64,000 nt of DNA from Pseudopyrenochaeta lycopersici. Its lineage: Eukaryota > Ascomycota > Dothideomycetes > Pleosporales > Pseudopyrenochaetaceae. The position numbers and the translations under genes were made by a program. Shown piece after piece: positions 37,801 through 49,560 of this stretch; positions within the stretch are counted from its first letter, which is position 1; the number at the start of each line of letters is the position of its first letter. The stretch is from contig NHZP01000024.1 of the NCBI GenBank assembly GCA_003313425.1, forward strand, positions 310,001-374,000. Direction: 5' to 3'. The notes beneath the pieces were generated by a model that did not search any database, was not told the DNA's origin, and was given only the letters and a program-made list of their open reading frames with translations.

Positions 37801-39005
37801 CATCTTCCGCGAGTGGACTCTCGAATGATAACCTACCAGTTGGGATTCCGGCCGCGACTACCACAAGCTCAGTCCTATATGCAAGCTCCACCCTGAGCAC
37901 TTCGTCTCATGTTAGCGCATCAGTTGCATCTATCTCGTCCAGTGTTTCCAGGAGCACTTCAACGAAATCATCTAGCTTATACCACCCTCGAAGTATCTCG
38001 GCCAGCCGCCCACATTGGACACATTCTCGATACGGTCCTATCACAGCCCGAAGATCAAGCACAATCAGCAAGCCGACTTCAACTCGGAAGAGTAGTTCAA
38101 TTGCTAGATCTTCTTCAACTAGGAAATCAAGCTCCTATGCCAAACCCACATCGACAAAGAAGTCGACCCTCATGACGCGACCAAGTCCACCAGCAAAACC
38201 TACTTCAACCAGAAAGTACAGCTCAACTGTGAAGACTTCCAGCATGAAGTCTTCTTCAACCAGGGGGCCTGGCTTCCCTCATCACCGACCAACATGGACC
38301 CGAAAAGCTAGCACGAGCACTAGACCTAGTTCCACCAAGAAGACGAGCACTTCATGGCGAAAGTCTTCCACGCCTGTGTCTCATCCAAGTACAAAGCGGC
38401 ATCACACCTACAACCCTGCACCCACAAAGGCTTCGTCGAGCTCAAGCTGTGCCACTAGGTCCCCTACACCAAAGGTTCCGCATAGGCCGAGCAGCACACA
38501 GTCCCGGTATTCACACAGGGCCAGCGCGACTACGCGCAGTTCGACGTCCACTAAATCCCACCCGAAGCCCACGACGACATCAGCTGGTCGAGCACCCATC
38601 AAACACACCACTTCGACCAAGTGCGCCTCGAGCACAGCAGTGCGCAACCCCCATGTCAACAAACCGTCAAGCACACCCATCAAGCCCACATCGACAGCGC
38701 GCTCCACTTCCTCCACTCCAAAGCCCAACGTGCGCCAAACCCCCACCCCGTCGTCCAGGAAACCCATATCCACGCCATGTAAGACGTCCAGCCTTGCGAA
38801 GAACTTCAACAACAGACCAGCCAACACCCCGAGCCCCACAAAAGCTTCTTCGTCTGCAAAAGCAACTACGACGTCTTCCCGCGTGTCGAGCACCTCGGCG
38901 TGCAGCATGGTCACCGCGTCTGTGTCGGGCACGCGCACGATGTCTTATAGCTGCCGCGTGAGCAGCACTGCATCATCATCGTCGTCATCTATGCGAAGAC
39001 ATTAG
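34845..39005 (+). CDS. secreted heme peroxidase with acidic repeat region and Ser/Thr-rich tail
   Basis: Exon 34845-34907 encodes a signal peptide (MRPSQLLVTLVFAGTALSF) after a strong GCCACCATG context. A 63-bp intron and exon 34971-39005 complete 1365 residues. Residues about 60-400 are low complexity: Pro/Ala/Thr/Asp repeats, seven VDP(A/T)EE units, then ELPEEED repeats. The peroxidase domain (about 415-707) has Arg460 and distal His464 in RMGFHDAG, proximal His589 in LTALMGAHS, and paired cysteines as in fungal class II-type peroxidases. After it come about 300 residues of Ser/Thr and a further 350 rich in Ser, Thr, Lys, Arg and Pro (STRKSS-like motifs). No GPI signal is visible. Expected role: hydrogen-peroxide-dependent oxidation in or on the cell wall. 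The substrate is unknown. The whole is about four times the length of a usual class II peroxidase. Confidence 0.85.
35637..35762 (+). repeat. coding minisatellite, seven 18-bp units
   Basis: Seven consecutive 18-bp copies inside the peroxidase gene encode VDPAEE or VDPTEE. The four central copies are nearly identical at the DNA level, which suggests recent expansion and a site of length variation between strains. Confidence 0.85.
35791..35968 (+). repeat. degenerate acidic ELPEEED coding repeat
   Basis: A second, more diverged repeat block in the same exon, built from 21-24-bp units rich in GAA/GAT codons that encode ELPEEED or ELPEEEDD. It extends the acidic stretch that precedes the peroxidase domain. 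Confidence 0.75.
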
Positions 39006-39726
39006 ACTAGACTCTTGTTCATGTATATATGTATTCGAAATGTTTGAATGTAAAAAAATGGCGAGAATGTGGGGGTAGCGTTTGTTTTCATAGAATTGAT
39101 ACCCATCATGTGTTTACGAAGGATACTATGAGGATAGTTATTGATTAATGAATCATGAATATTACACTCTACTTTTTAGTCTATGTTTTGATAAGTGTGA
39201 CACTTGTGTTGCAATGTGATGTAGTTAGAGAAGCGGCGCTTTTATCGCCAGACTAACATCTGTTTTGGGCGTACAGAGTCATATGTGAGCAGGGCATTAG
39301 CATGGAACGCGAGTTAGGTTCTGCAGGAAAGGTCTTGATTTGAGAAGCCGGGTTATCATCATGAATCGTAAATTATACTACGTAGTGCACAATGTACACT
39401 ACAACGCCACACCTATCGAAAGCCCTCGAATGACCTATCGTAGCAGCCCATCTATGAACGCCAGTTGTTCCAAACCCGAGCTAACCGTATAAAACATCCA
39501 TGATCATTGTAGATCGGGTATCAAAAACAAAAACAAAATGCTTTCATCGCAGATATCTAGATGCAAATGTGGAGCCAGGGATACGATCCAAGGAAAACAC
39601 ATGTATGCATAAAGTCGTCAGAAATGGAACGACCAATCAGGAGACCTCATGGCAACCATCGAGACAAAACGCCAAGTGGATATGTGCGCATGCGAATGTC
39701 GATGCCCATAATCTTCAGGACGCTAC
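39006..39726. other. tail-to-tail intergenic region
   Basis: The 3' flanks of the peroxidase (+) and the SNF2/RING gene (-) meet here. The sequence is AT-rich near 39010-39220. No coding region is supported. Confidence 0.6.
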
Positions 39727-42700
39727 TTAGGTCAGGCCGAAAAGAAATTTTAGCTCTTGAACATTGAGACGAGTGAGGCTTTTGCTAGCCTGCTCATCCA
39801 GTGCAGCACCGATAATCTCGCGTTTCTTGTCTTGAAGAAGACAAATACGATCTTCAACAGTCTCAGGGACGAGAACGCGATGCACAGTGACCTCGCGGGG
39901 TTGAGGCATACGGTGAGCACGGTCAACCGCCTGTTCTTCGATAAATGGGTTCCAGAAGGGGTCGAGAAGAACAACTCGGGAAGCCTTCCAGAGATTGAGA
40001 CCGGCGTTGCCGGCCTTAAGGGAGATCAGCATAACATTCTCGTCTGGATTATCCATGAATGCATTGACCGCATCAGCACGCTCGTCCATCTTCATGCTCC
40101 CATCGTAGCGCTGGTAGCGGATTCGCTTCTGCGACAAAGGTACCTCAACCAGATCCAGTAACGAAGTGAACTGTGAGAAGACCAAAGTCTTCTCTGTAGC
40201 ATCATTTTTAATGATCTCGCAGAGGAGCTCCACCGTCTTCTCGATCTTGGCCGACGGAACGAAAGACTGCTCAAGGCGACGAATATACCGCCTCTTCGCT
40301 GATTTGCTACGGAGTGACTCCTTCTTGAGCTGTGCGAGAGTCTTGATAGGTTTGGATCGCGCCTTGCCCTTGCCCTTGCCCTTTTTGCTCTTTTTCGTCC
40401 TTTTGCCGGCAGGATTAGCACCAGCGTCTTGGGCTGAGTCGGCGTCGCCGTCATTCGCCTCCACAAAATCGTAGTCATCTTCGTCATCTGACACAACAAA
40501 TCCAGCGAGGTTGCCCTTGCTGTCCACATCCTGTGCGTCCTCCTCATCTGATTCATCCTCTTCTGAATCGGAACCAGCAAATTCTACAACCTCGTCTTCG
40601 GGCTCGGGGCTGAGCTTTTCGGGGCAATGAACCTTGCAGAAATGTTTATAGTCTGTAATGAGCTTGGCCTTCAACTCTCCACGGCAATGCGGGCATTTCG
40701 CGGTGCTTCCTTCTTCGCTGCCCTCTTGTATTGCTCTCGCGGGATCAACAAGCTTCTGAACACATTCGCCACAAACAGTATGACCACAGGGTATGATTAT
40801 GGTCGGATTAGGATCAGCTTCCAAGCAGATAGGGCATTCGAAAGAGTCGGAGGCGGCCGCCTTCAACCTTTCTATGACGTCCTCTCGTAGCTGTTCCGCA
40901 CGAGTAAGTAGATCGTCCTCAGCAATGCCTTCGGTGGCAGGTTGACTAAGATCCTTGATCAAGTGAGGGTGGCAACAGGCTTGGCGAAGCCTCAGTAGTA
41001 GAACGAGGACATTGGCGTAATTGGCTGGAACGCTTGTCAGTAAAGTTTCTAGGGCACCAGAGGTGACCAAAAACGAGCGGACCCTGGCCAAGTGGCCAAA
41101 CCGGTTACTCCAGCCGCAACATCTGTTAGGCTGCTTGCTATAGGGTCTCAACCACATACCAGAAACATTGTTCCTTTCAATATATTTGTTGAATTGGATC
41201 TGGGCTTTCATTTCCAAGGCCTTATAAATCTCAAGTTCATCATCACTAAACTCGACGTTATCGAGAAGTGTGTGCTTGGGCGGTATAGTGCAGATTTGTT
41301 CGCCATCGACTACTGAAGTTTTCTGTCGTCGCATCATGACAGTCTTCAGAAGGATCTGAACACGATTCATTGCCTTCTTGCGTGTGGCTGGGTGCCCCTG
41401 CCTGACGGGCTAGCAGTTCAGTTAGCATTGAACGATTTTAGTTTGAATCAATCTAGGATACGTACTCTGCCAATATCCTGGCTGAACTTGTGCCAGTCAT
41501 TGTAGGGAGATATACGTAAGAATCGAAGTAATGGGTAGAGCTCATCTACAGAATTCATCATAGGCGTGCCAGTCATACACAAGCGATGCTTGGCCTGGAT
41601 ATCGGCGGCAGCCTTTGACTGAGCGGTATTGCGATTTTTGATAGCATGTGCTTCGTCAATAATTACCCTGTACCACATACACTCATGACCCAACAAAGCC
41701 AGCTTATCTTGTGGCTTGCGACGGAAGCCAGGCTCACGCATTTCACGTTCATGCAACATAGATTCCCGCATCGTGTCCTTTTGCTTGAATTCCGAGGTGA
41801 GAGTACCAAAGGTAGTAAGGACAACATCATACTGACGAAGGCGTTGGAAGTCAGCTTTCTTACCCTTGCCCCAATACAGATAGACGCTCAGCTTGTAGCG
41901 CGGGTGGACGTGTCGCTCAATCTCCTTCTCCCACTGCCGCATGAGTGCAACAGGAGCGATGATAAGGGTCGTTTTACAGAGTGGGTCAGTCGATGGCCGC
42001 GCGCAGATGAGGGATAGTGCTTGAACCTAGACTCAAGGTCAGCAAAGTGAAAAGCACAGAATCATAGCTTGACTAGACCCAGAATACTTCGCAGACCGAT
42101 TCAACTCTCGGGCAGGGACTTTCAAGATCCACAAAAGGCTACAGGTTGAACTGGCAGGCGTCTTACCGTCTTTCCCAAGCCCATTTCATCAGCCAAGATG
42201 CCACCTTTGGCAACACCATTCTCCATCTTGAGCAGCCAAGTAAGGCCAATCTTCTGGTATTCCTTGAGAGTCGAACACATGATCTTCGGCGTTGGCTCCC
42301 GGTCATCAGGGGTCTCACCGTGCTCTTGGATATTCTCTAAGAGCTTCTCTATAGCATCTACTTCTGCCGCATTAAGAGGGAAGTCGCCATATTCCTCAGG
42401 ATCACTCTCTTCAGCCCAAGCAGGTCTCGGTAGACCATGAGGATCCAGACCAGGGGTATAGGGAGCAGGAATATAAGGCACTGTGAAATTAAGCACGCCG
42501 GGAATGGTTGGCTGATTATGTTGATTTGGTTGTTGAAAAGCATATCCGCCACCGGGCGCCGTGGAAGCCATCATGAATTGTGCAAGCTCCTCATACTGCA
42601 TAAAGTCTTGGTTGAATGCATCTGCTGGTGTCGGACGAGCGCCAATATCCAGATAGGCATTGGCAAGTTCCGGAAACGGGTCAGGCGTGGGAGGATCCGA

Positions 42701-43156
42701 CACTGTCAGGTCGATAATGGGCCCTGAGATTGATGGTCGACTAGGCAGCGTCCATTGTTGCGAACTACCAAGCCCTGTTGCATCGTCGGACGATGAATTA
42801 GGTGTACCAGAGGCCGCTGGGCTGGGTTGTGCACTGTGCCGCTTCGCGTCAGGAAATTCAGCTGGTCCAAGGCTACGTTTGCGGCTAGACGCCGACGACT
42901 CAGCAAATGTATTCGGGACACCGTAGGGCTGGGCGTCAAAAGACGGGGTGTGAAAAGCTGGGGTGTGGAAGTTGGAGGCTGACGGTGCAGTCATGAAGCT
43001 CTCTACTTGCTGGGCTTGGTTGAGCTGTTGGTAGAAGTCCTGGAGTAAGCTCTCGTAATATGGACGATCGTCGGGGTTGCAGGTACGGAGCAGGTCACTG
43101 AGCGTGTTAATATTAGCCTCGATGTTGCGCAGGGCAGAGCCATTCTGGGATGCCAT
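39727..43156 (-). CDS. SNF2-family ATPase with embedded RING finger (Uls1/Ris1-like)
   Basis: Four exons (43156-42167, 42026-41466, 41397-41160, 41024-39727) give 1028 residues. The N-terminal 270 residues are Pro/Ser/Gln-rich with a short coiled coil near the start. The SNF2 core follows: ADEMGLGKT (motif I, about residue 328), IDEAHAIKN (motif II), a C3HC4 RING between the two helicase lobes ([11 protein letters not shown], then CGHTVCGEC, then CPHC), an acidic and basic linker, and the C-terminal lobe with [13 protein letters not shown] and AVDRAHRM (motif VI). This layout fits the Rad5/Rad16/Uls1 group. Lack of a HIRAN domain and the overall length favour Uls1/Ris1, a SUMO-targeted translocase in yeast, but the sub-family call is inference. 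The third intron is 135 bp and open in frame, so its retention would add 45 residues without a stop. Confidence 0.85.
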
Positions 43157-43752
43157 GGCGACAGTTGGGCCTGCACAACACCCAGCCTGGCAAACAGAGT
43201 GGAACAGTGTGTGAGTCAGCCGCTTCGTTCAACCTCTGGACAAACTGTCGAGGGTAGACGTGGGGTGAGGGGTGGTGGGTGCTCAAGCGCGGGAGTGCGG
43301 TCGGGCGTGCCTTTATAGGCGTCGAAGGCTGCCGAAAAAGTGAGGTGAAGACAAGTGCAGCGATGGAGTGTGAAAGTGAATAACAAGGCTGCTGCGCTTG
43401 CCCTTCCCAAAGGCCAGGGGAAAGCGACAGCTGCGATCACCGGTGCGACGCGACGCGCTGCACTCAGCACGAAAGGCAGACAACAAGATTGACACGACGA
43501 TTAGAATAGACCGAAAATACTTCAAACAGGAAGGAAATAAACCACTGCAACCTCCCATCTTGGGGCCGTATTGCCGGTCGATTGCCTCATCGTGGGGTCG
43601 AGGTTGAGATGAGAGCGCAACACGTCTGTTGGCTGCTGTCCACTATCGATAGGCTGCCCCTGGTAGGCTGAGTCTGGGATCAGCCCACCAATGAAGCACC
43701 ACATCGGGCCATTGTGCAAACGCTGTTTGGGGCGAGAAGCGCTCGTTGGGTT

Positions 43753-43784
43753 GCTGAGCTGCTGAGCTGCTGAGCTGCTGAACT
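43753..43784. repeat. four-copy 8-bp tandem repeat
   Basis: Three perfect copies of GCTGAGCT and one with a single change (GCTGAACT) in the upstream region of the SNF2/RING gene. Probably a simple microsatellite. Confidence 0.8.
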
Positions 43785-44948
43785 GCCCACAAGGCTGAGT
43801 TGCCCTTTGACCTGTTCCGGTGAAGGCAACAAACATGCTTGGCACGCGGCCTGGCCGCAAGCGAAGCGCGTGCTGCACACGAACCCACGAACCCACTCAC
43901 GCCACGGAAGATCGTCCGGCGGGATCAAGGGTCATCCAAGTCTTGGTATGCTGGGGAACTGAACAACAACCCAAAGTTTGCCCACTCAAATGAACGAATT
44001 CGTCTCGAGCTACCATGCTGCCTCAGGCCCAGAAACGAGCGAGGACGACGTGCAGCGGGCATAATTGCATGAGCTGGAGGACCAAGAATGTGAGGCTTCC
44101 CAAAGCAGGCAAGTAGTGAAGCAACGAGGCCAGTCCCACGCAAAGCGACAACAAAGCACACATTTGCATACGTCCTTCAACAGAGCCCTACCTATTGATT
44201 CCAATCACCCCGTTTCAGCATAATCTAACTATCCTCACTTGATGCCTGCACCCGGTTCTATATTCCCAGCCTGCCGAAACCAGGGTGTGTAGGAGGGACC
44301 AAAATAACCCTTGCACACAATCCCAACAGTGCCACCCCCAACCCTAGCCAACATCCACTTCCCCAATCTCCGACCCCATGCTCGCTAACCAGTTAGGTAG
44401 CCACCAGTACAGAACCATGCACGACCATGGACCCTCAAAAAGTATACTTCTACCTTCAATTGTGTGCTTTGAATGGATTCAAATCTCACATTTTCCCATT
44501 ATAAAAGTCCATTGTCAAATTGGAACTGACTGCCCTTTGCCGAACATGATTACTATTACCCACAATATTAAAAAGAGAGTCAGCCATGGCTCTCAATTGG
44601 CTTGCAAAGACCGGTAAAGCAGCAATACTAGGACCAAAACAGCATATTCATTGGTCTCCATCCTTACTCACAATACGTAAGTGCATGCGTCGCTTCCGGT
44701 GAGCGAAAGATGGAGGATCGAAAAAGTTGTATCGTTTCCCAGTTTCCAGCTACTGCAGAGTAAGATATGGAGACTGGGGAGGGAAACAATAAGGCAAGTA
44801 GCACAGAAGAACACGCAAAGGATTCAACATCACCATGCGGGGAGAAATGGTTTCAACCACTGTTGAAGTAGAGCGACCGACACAGTGTCATGAATATTCA
44901 CTTATGGATTATAAAGAGAGCCCCAAAAAATAAGACACACGAGCCCAA

Positions 44949-44972
44949 CGCACGCACACGCACACGCACACA
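44949..44972. repeat. CACACG-type microsatellite
   Basis: A short run of alternating purine and pyrimidine built from CACACG units, downstream of nik1. No function is inferred. Confidence 0.7.
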
Positions 44973-45442
44973 ATCAACCATATACGCCCAGGCCAATCTC
45001 CTCCTAGGTCAAGCCCCCCCAGAGACCGGCGAACTTTCAAACTCCCAGAATATGCAAAGGCGTGACAATACCATATATGTATAACGAAAAGGAAATGCTG
45101 GGGTGTGGGAGGAAGGAATGATGCGGGAACTAAAATTCCCTGTGGCCTTTGCTCAACCCACTCCCGCCTGCTGCTCCGCAGCCATGGCTCTGTATGTTCA
45201 ACAATAGTAACAAGGAGACGTTTGTCGTCGATTCTCGCTGAAACAATCTTGCGCTTGCAAATGCTTTCACTCACCACTTGCAGTTGGAATGCAAGGGGAT
45301 ATGGGGTATCCGCTATAACAGATAGAATCGCTACCGAACTTTCAGTAGGCCGGTGGCTCTACTCCAACCTCCGCCGTTTCCTTAGTCGAGTCTCAGCTAC
45401 TGTGCGAGCGCAATAACAACTGGTTGTCATTAGGGAGCTGAC

Positions 45443-48400
45443 TCACAAACTCGAAGACAAGGAACGTACTCTCTCCACATTGCCATCCGCCGTCTGATCC
45501 ACGGCTAATAGATTTGGGCTGCCAGACGCATTGCCCCTTTCAGTGAAGCCCCTGCTTTCGATTTGTGGACGCTTCTTTGGCGTTGGCGCGGGGCTCTCCC
45601 CGGAAGGAAGTTGGAGGTCGGGTATGTGATCCATTGTGTGCCGAGTCTGCTCCGAATTGTGGTCGTAGAGCGCGCCACCACCGCCGAGGGTGGCGCAGCG
45701 GAGGATGGTTTGGATGAGTTGGTTTTGGCGAAGGGGTTTGGAGAGGTAGTCCTACTCATGTAAGCATGCTTTTAACAAAAATTGGGGCTGCGCATGGGTA
45801 CTTACATCCATCTGCGCCGCGAGACACTTCTCGCGATCGCCCACCATGGCGTGAGCAGTCAGAGCAATGACTGGTGTTGATGGGATGCCATTCTCACGCT
45901 CCCACTCACGGATCTTCGCAGTAGCTTCGAAACCACCCTTGTAAATAATTAGCGTTATGCTATTGTCACTAACAAGATGAACTCACCATGACAGGCATTT
46001 GTACATCCATGAGTACGCAATCGTAGCGCTTCTTCTGGATGTGCTCATACGCTTCGAGACCGTTGTTGGCCACAGTGACCTTGTGGTGATACTTCTCCAA
46101 TATCCTAACAGCGAGCTTCTGATTGACTGCGTTATCTTCCGCGAGCAAAATGCTGAAAGACTTTGAGTGATCAGATACAAGAGGAGCTGCGCGGCCATCC
46201 AGAGCTGGAACGAGGGCGTTGCCCAGGTCGATCGGGAGACAAGGCGTGGTCATGTAGCTTGAGATACCGTTCTCAAGTGCAGATCTGAGGCTGATTGCTA
46301 CCCGCGGGGTGAGCATGACAAGCGGGATGTACTTGAAGCGCTCTGCAACCCTGAGCTCCCTCGCCGTTTGGTCATTATCGACAATAACACAGTCGTAGGG
46401 CATATCAGTTCGCTTCGCCGTTTCTGGTACATCCTCAACAGAGTTGACTACCATTGGTATAAGGTCAAGCGTCTTCAGATGATCTACTACTTCGTCTGAG
46501 AACTTAGTATGCCCTTGGTCAACGAACAGGACAGTGTGCTGCTTGTATGCCGCGAGTTGAGGCTGGATAGCAGTTATGTCGGGATTGCCAAGACGGACTC
46601 TGCATGTGAAGTAGAAGATACTGCCCTTGCCGAAGTCAGACTCGACCCACATGCGGCCGCCCATGAGGGTGACAAGGCGCTTAGAGATTGATAATCCTAG
46701 ACCAGTACCGCCAAACTTTCGGGTCGTCGAGCCGTCGGCTTGCTGGAACGTGTCGAAAATGAGGTTGAGCTTATCGCCGCGAATACCAATACCGGTATCC
46801 GAGACGGCAAATTGGAAGACGTATTGCTCCGGCCCACATTCCTGCTCTTGGGCCATAGATATCGCAACCTTGACCTCTCCATGCTCGGTAAATTTGATAG
46901 CATTACCAACAAGATTGAGAATGATCTGTCTCAATCTGAAGGAGTCACCAATAACGTAGTCGGGTACCTTATAGGACACATCATAGGCGAGATTCAACTT
47001 GCGTTCATTGGCTCTGGAAGCCAGTGACTTGAGTGCGTTGAAGATGGTGCCTCGCATTGAGAATGGAATCTCTTCCATAACCATGCGGTTTGCTTCGATC
47101 TTACTGATGTCGAGAATGTCGTCGATAATGGTCAACAGCTGGCCAGCCAAATTGTGAACAATGGTCAACATCTCGCGCTGGGCATGCGTGAGGTCGGTAT
47201 CGAGGGTCAGCTGTGTCATTCCGATGATACCGTTCATAGGTGTTCGAATTTCGTGAGACATGTTGGCCAAGAATTCCGACTTTGTCTTATTTGCCAGTTC
47301 AGCCGCTTCCCTGGCTGCCGTATTCCTTTGGATACTTTCTCGCAGACTAGACACCATCTGGTTGATCTTCCTTTTCAACTCGTCCATCTCACCAGATGCT
47401 TCGACGGTGATTTGAGTGAATTTGCCCTCCATGGCTGCGTTCGTGATGTCTCCAAAGGCGCGCACTTGTGATGTCAAGTTCTGAGCCATGGTGTTGACGT
47501 CTGTGGTGATTTCTTTCCATCGTCCATCGATGTCCCGCACGTCTGCTTGACCACCCATCTTTCCGTCGACACCGACGTCGCGAGCTACTCGCTTCACAGC
47601 AAGCGACCATTCGTCCAGTCTCATGACCATGTCATTGATGGTATCCTTGAGCAGTCGAATCTCTCCTTCGGCGTCAACGTGTACTCTCCTGCTCATGTCT
47701 CCTTTGGCGATCGCTTGTGTGACTTCTGAGATACTTCGTACTTGTAGTGTGAGATTCTGAGCCATGGTGTTGACGTTGTTTGTCAGATCCTTCCACTTTC
47801 CCTCGACGTTGTCGACTTGCGCTTGGCCTCCGAGGATACCGTCCGTTCCGACTTCGCGAGCGACCTTGCTGACCTCTTGCGCGAATGTATTCAGGCGATC
47901 CACCATGGTATTGATGGTGATCTTCAAAGATAGAATCTCACCCTGGACCTCAGCCTTGACTTTCCTACTAAGATCTCCTCGTGCCACAGCTGTTGTGACC
48001 TCTGCGATTTCTCGCACTTGTGTCGTGAGGTTCATGGCCATGCCGTTCACGTTTTCTGTCAGGTCTTTCCATGTACCCTCTACACCGTGCACTGTGGCCT
48101 GTCCGCCGAGCCGTCCTTCGGATCCGACCTCTCTCGCAATCTTTGTCACTTCATGAGCAAACTGCTGCAATTGGTCCACCATGCGATTGATCGTGTTCTT
48201 GAGCTCCAAAATCTCACCCTTACACTCGGCCTCGACTTTGCGGGTAAGGTTTCCTTGCGCGACAGCTGTTGTGACTTGAGCAATGTCTCGCACCTGTGTA
48301 GTGAGATTCTGCGCCATGGCATTTACATTGACGGTGAGCTCGTTCCACATGCCTTTGACGCCGGCGATTTCAGCCTGGCCACCGAGCTTTCCTTCGGTAC

Positions 48401-49560
48401 CGACATCTCGAGCTACTTTTGTGACTTGAGTTGCAAACGATTGAAGTTGGTCCACCATGGTGTTGATTGTTTGCTGCAGCTGCAGGATTTCTCCTCTTGC
48501 GGGACGCTCAATCTTTCGACTCAGATCGCCATGCGCGACAGCAGTGGTAACTACAGCAATCTCACGCACCTGTTCGGTAAGGTTCTTGGCCATTACATTA
48601 ACTGTTAGTAAATTGTTAGTAAAAAGTCGGGCCGATAAGGTAACCTTAAAAATACAACGTACCACTGTCGGTCAGCTCAGCCCAGATTCCAGCAACACCA
48701 GGCAAATTGGCCTGACCACCCAGTCTGCCTTCGGTGCCGACTTCTCTGGCGAGAAACGTGACCTGACTAGCGAACTCCTGTAGCTGATCCACCATGGTAT
48801 TAATCGTACGCTTGAAGAGAGTAATTTCAGGGTCCATTTCCTTTGCATGGATCAAGACCTTCTTGCTCAGGTCGCCCATAGCGACGGCCGTGACAATGGC
48901 GCCAATCTCTCGCAGGGCCTTCTGGAAAGCCAAGTTGGCCTGCTGATGCTTGCCCAACTCGCGCTTCAATGCACCGATATCTTCGATGCCGTGCTCGAAG
49001 ACCATGGTCTGGTTCGTCAGCTGCTTGTTGACTTCGGCAGAGAGATTGTCGATGTGTTCGCGCTGGTTCTTGATCTGGTCGGCTTGCTTGTTGAGATGGT
49101 CGCGCAAGTAGTTGAGCTGTTCTTCGGTGAGCGCAGCTGCGGGCTCCTGGTTGCTGCCGTTCAACTCCTTCGCTGCAAGCCAGTTGCTCACCCACAGGGC
49201 TCGCTCCTTGTTCGAGCCTCGGCGGCCTGGGACGGGTGGGCCGTTGACGCTGCGAAGAGCGCTTGTGGGCGAGTAGCCCAAGCCGTCCTCTTGAAGCTCT
49301 CCTGCGGGGGTCATGGGGAAGGTGTTTTGGTTGATGACGGCACTGCTCTTGTGCTCGAGAAAATCTATCCTGGAGCAGAGCGCCGCGAGCTCCTGCTCAA
49401 GTTGTGCCTTTTCCTCGGAATCGGGCCCGGGCAGGGCGATGGCATTCTTTGCTCCATTTGCAGCGATTTGTGCACTGAACGAGGGCTCATGGACGGGATC
49501 GTGCTGTTTGGCGAGGTTTTTGATGATAGCTGCGAGCCCAGAGTACGTCTCGGCAGACAT
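45443..49560 (-). CDS. nik1: group III hybrid histidine kinase Nik1/Os-1
   Basis: Four exons (49560-48663, 48601-45987, 45937-45806, 45751-45443) give 1317 residues. After an N-terminal coiled coil come six tandem HAMP units of about 92 residues, each with an AVA-GDLS-K-like core and an NTMVDQL segment. The kinase follows: H-box [10 protein letters not shown] with phospho-accepting His749, then N-box [14 protein letters not shown] and G-boxes DTGIGI and [11 protein letters not shown]. The receiver domain has Asp1165 in LMDVQMPVM, completed by the two short exons (LTAHAM, then YLSKP). No membrane segment is present, consistent with a cytosolic sensor. In fungi this kinase feeds the HOG osmostress pathway and is required for phenylpyrrole and dicarboximide fungicide action. 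The HAMP repeats look intact, with nothing suggesting a resistance lesion. The two C-terminal introns lie within the receiver-domain coding region. Confidence 0.96.

Larger units (their letters stand above)
43157..45442. other. 2.3-kb intergenic region
   Basis: Contains the promoter of the SNF2/RING gene and the 3' flank of nik1. No coding region is supported. Two small simple repeats are present: an 8-bp tandem repeat at 43753-43784 and a CACACG-type microsatellite at 44949-44972. Confidence 0.55.
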
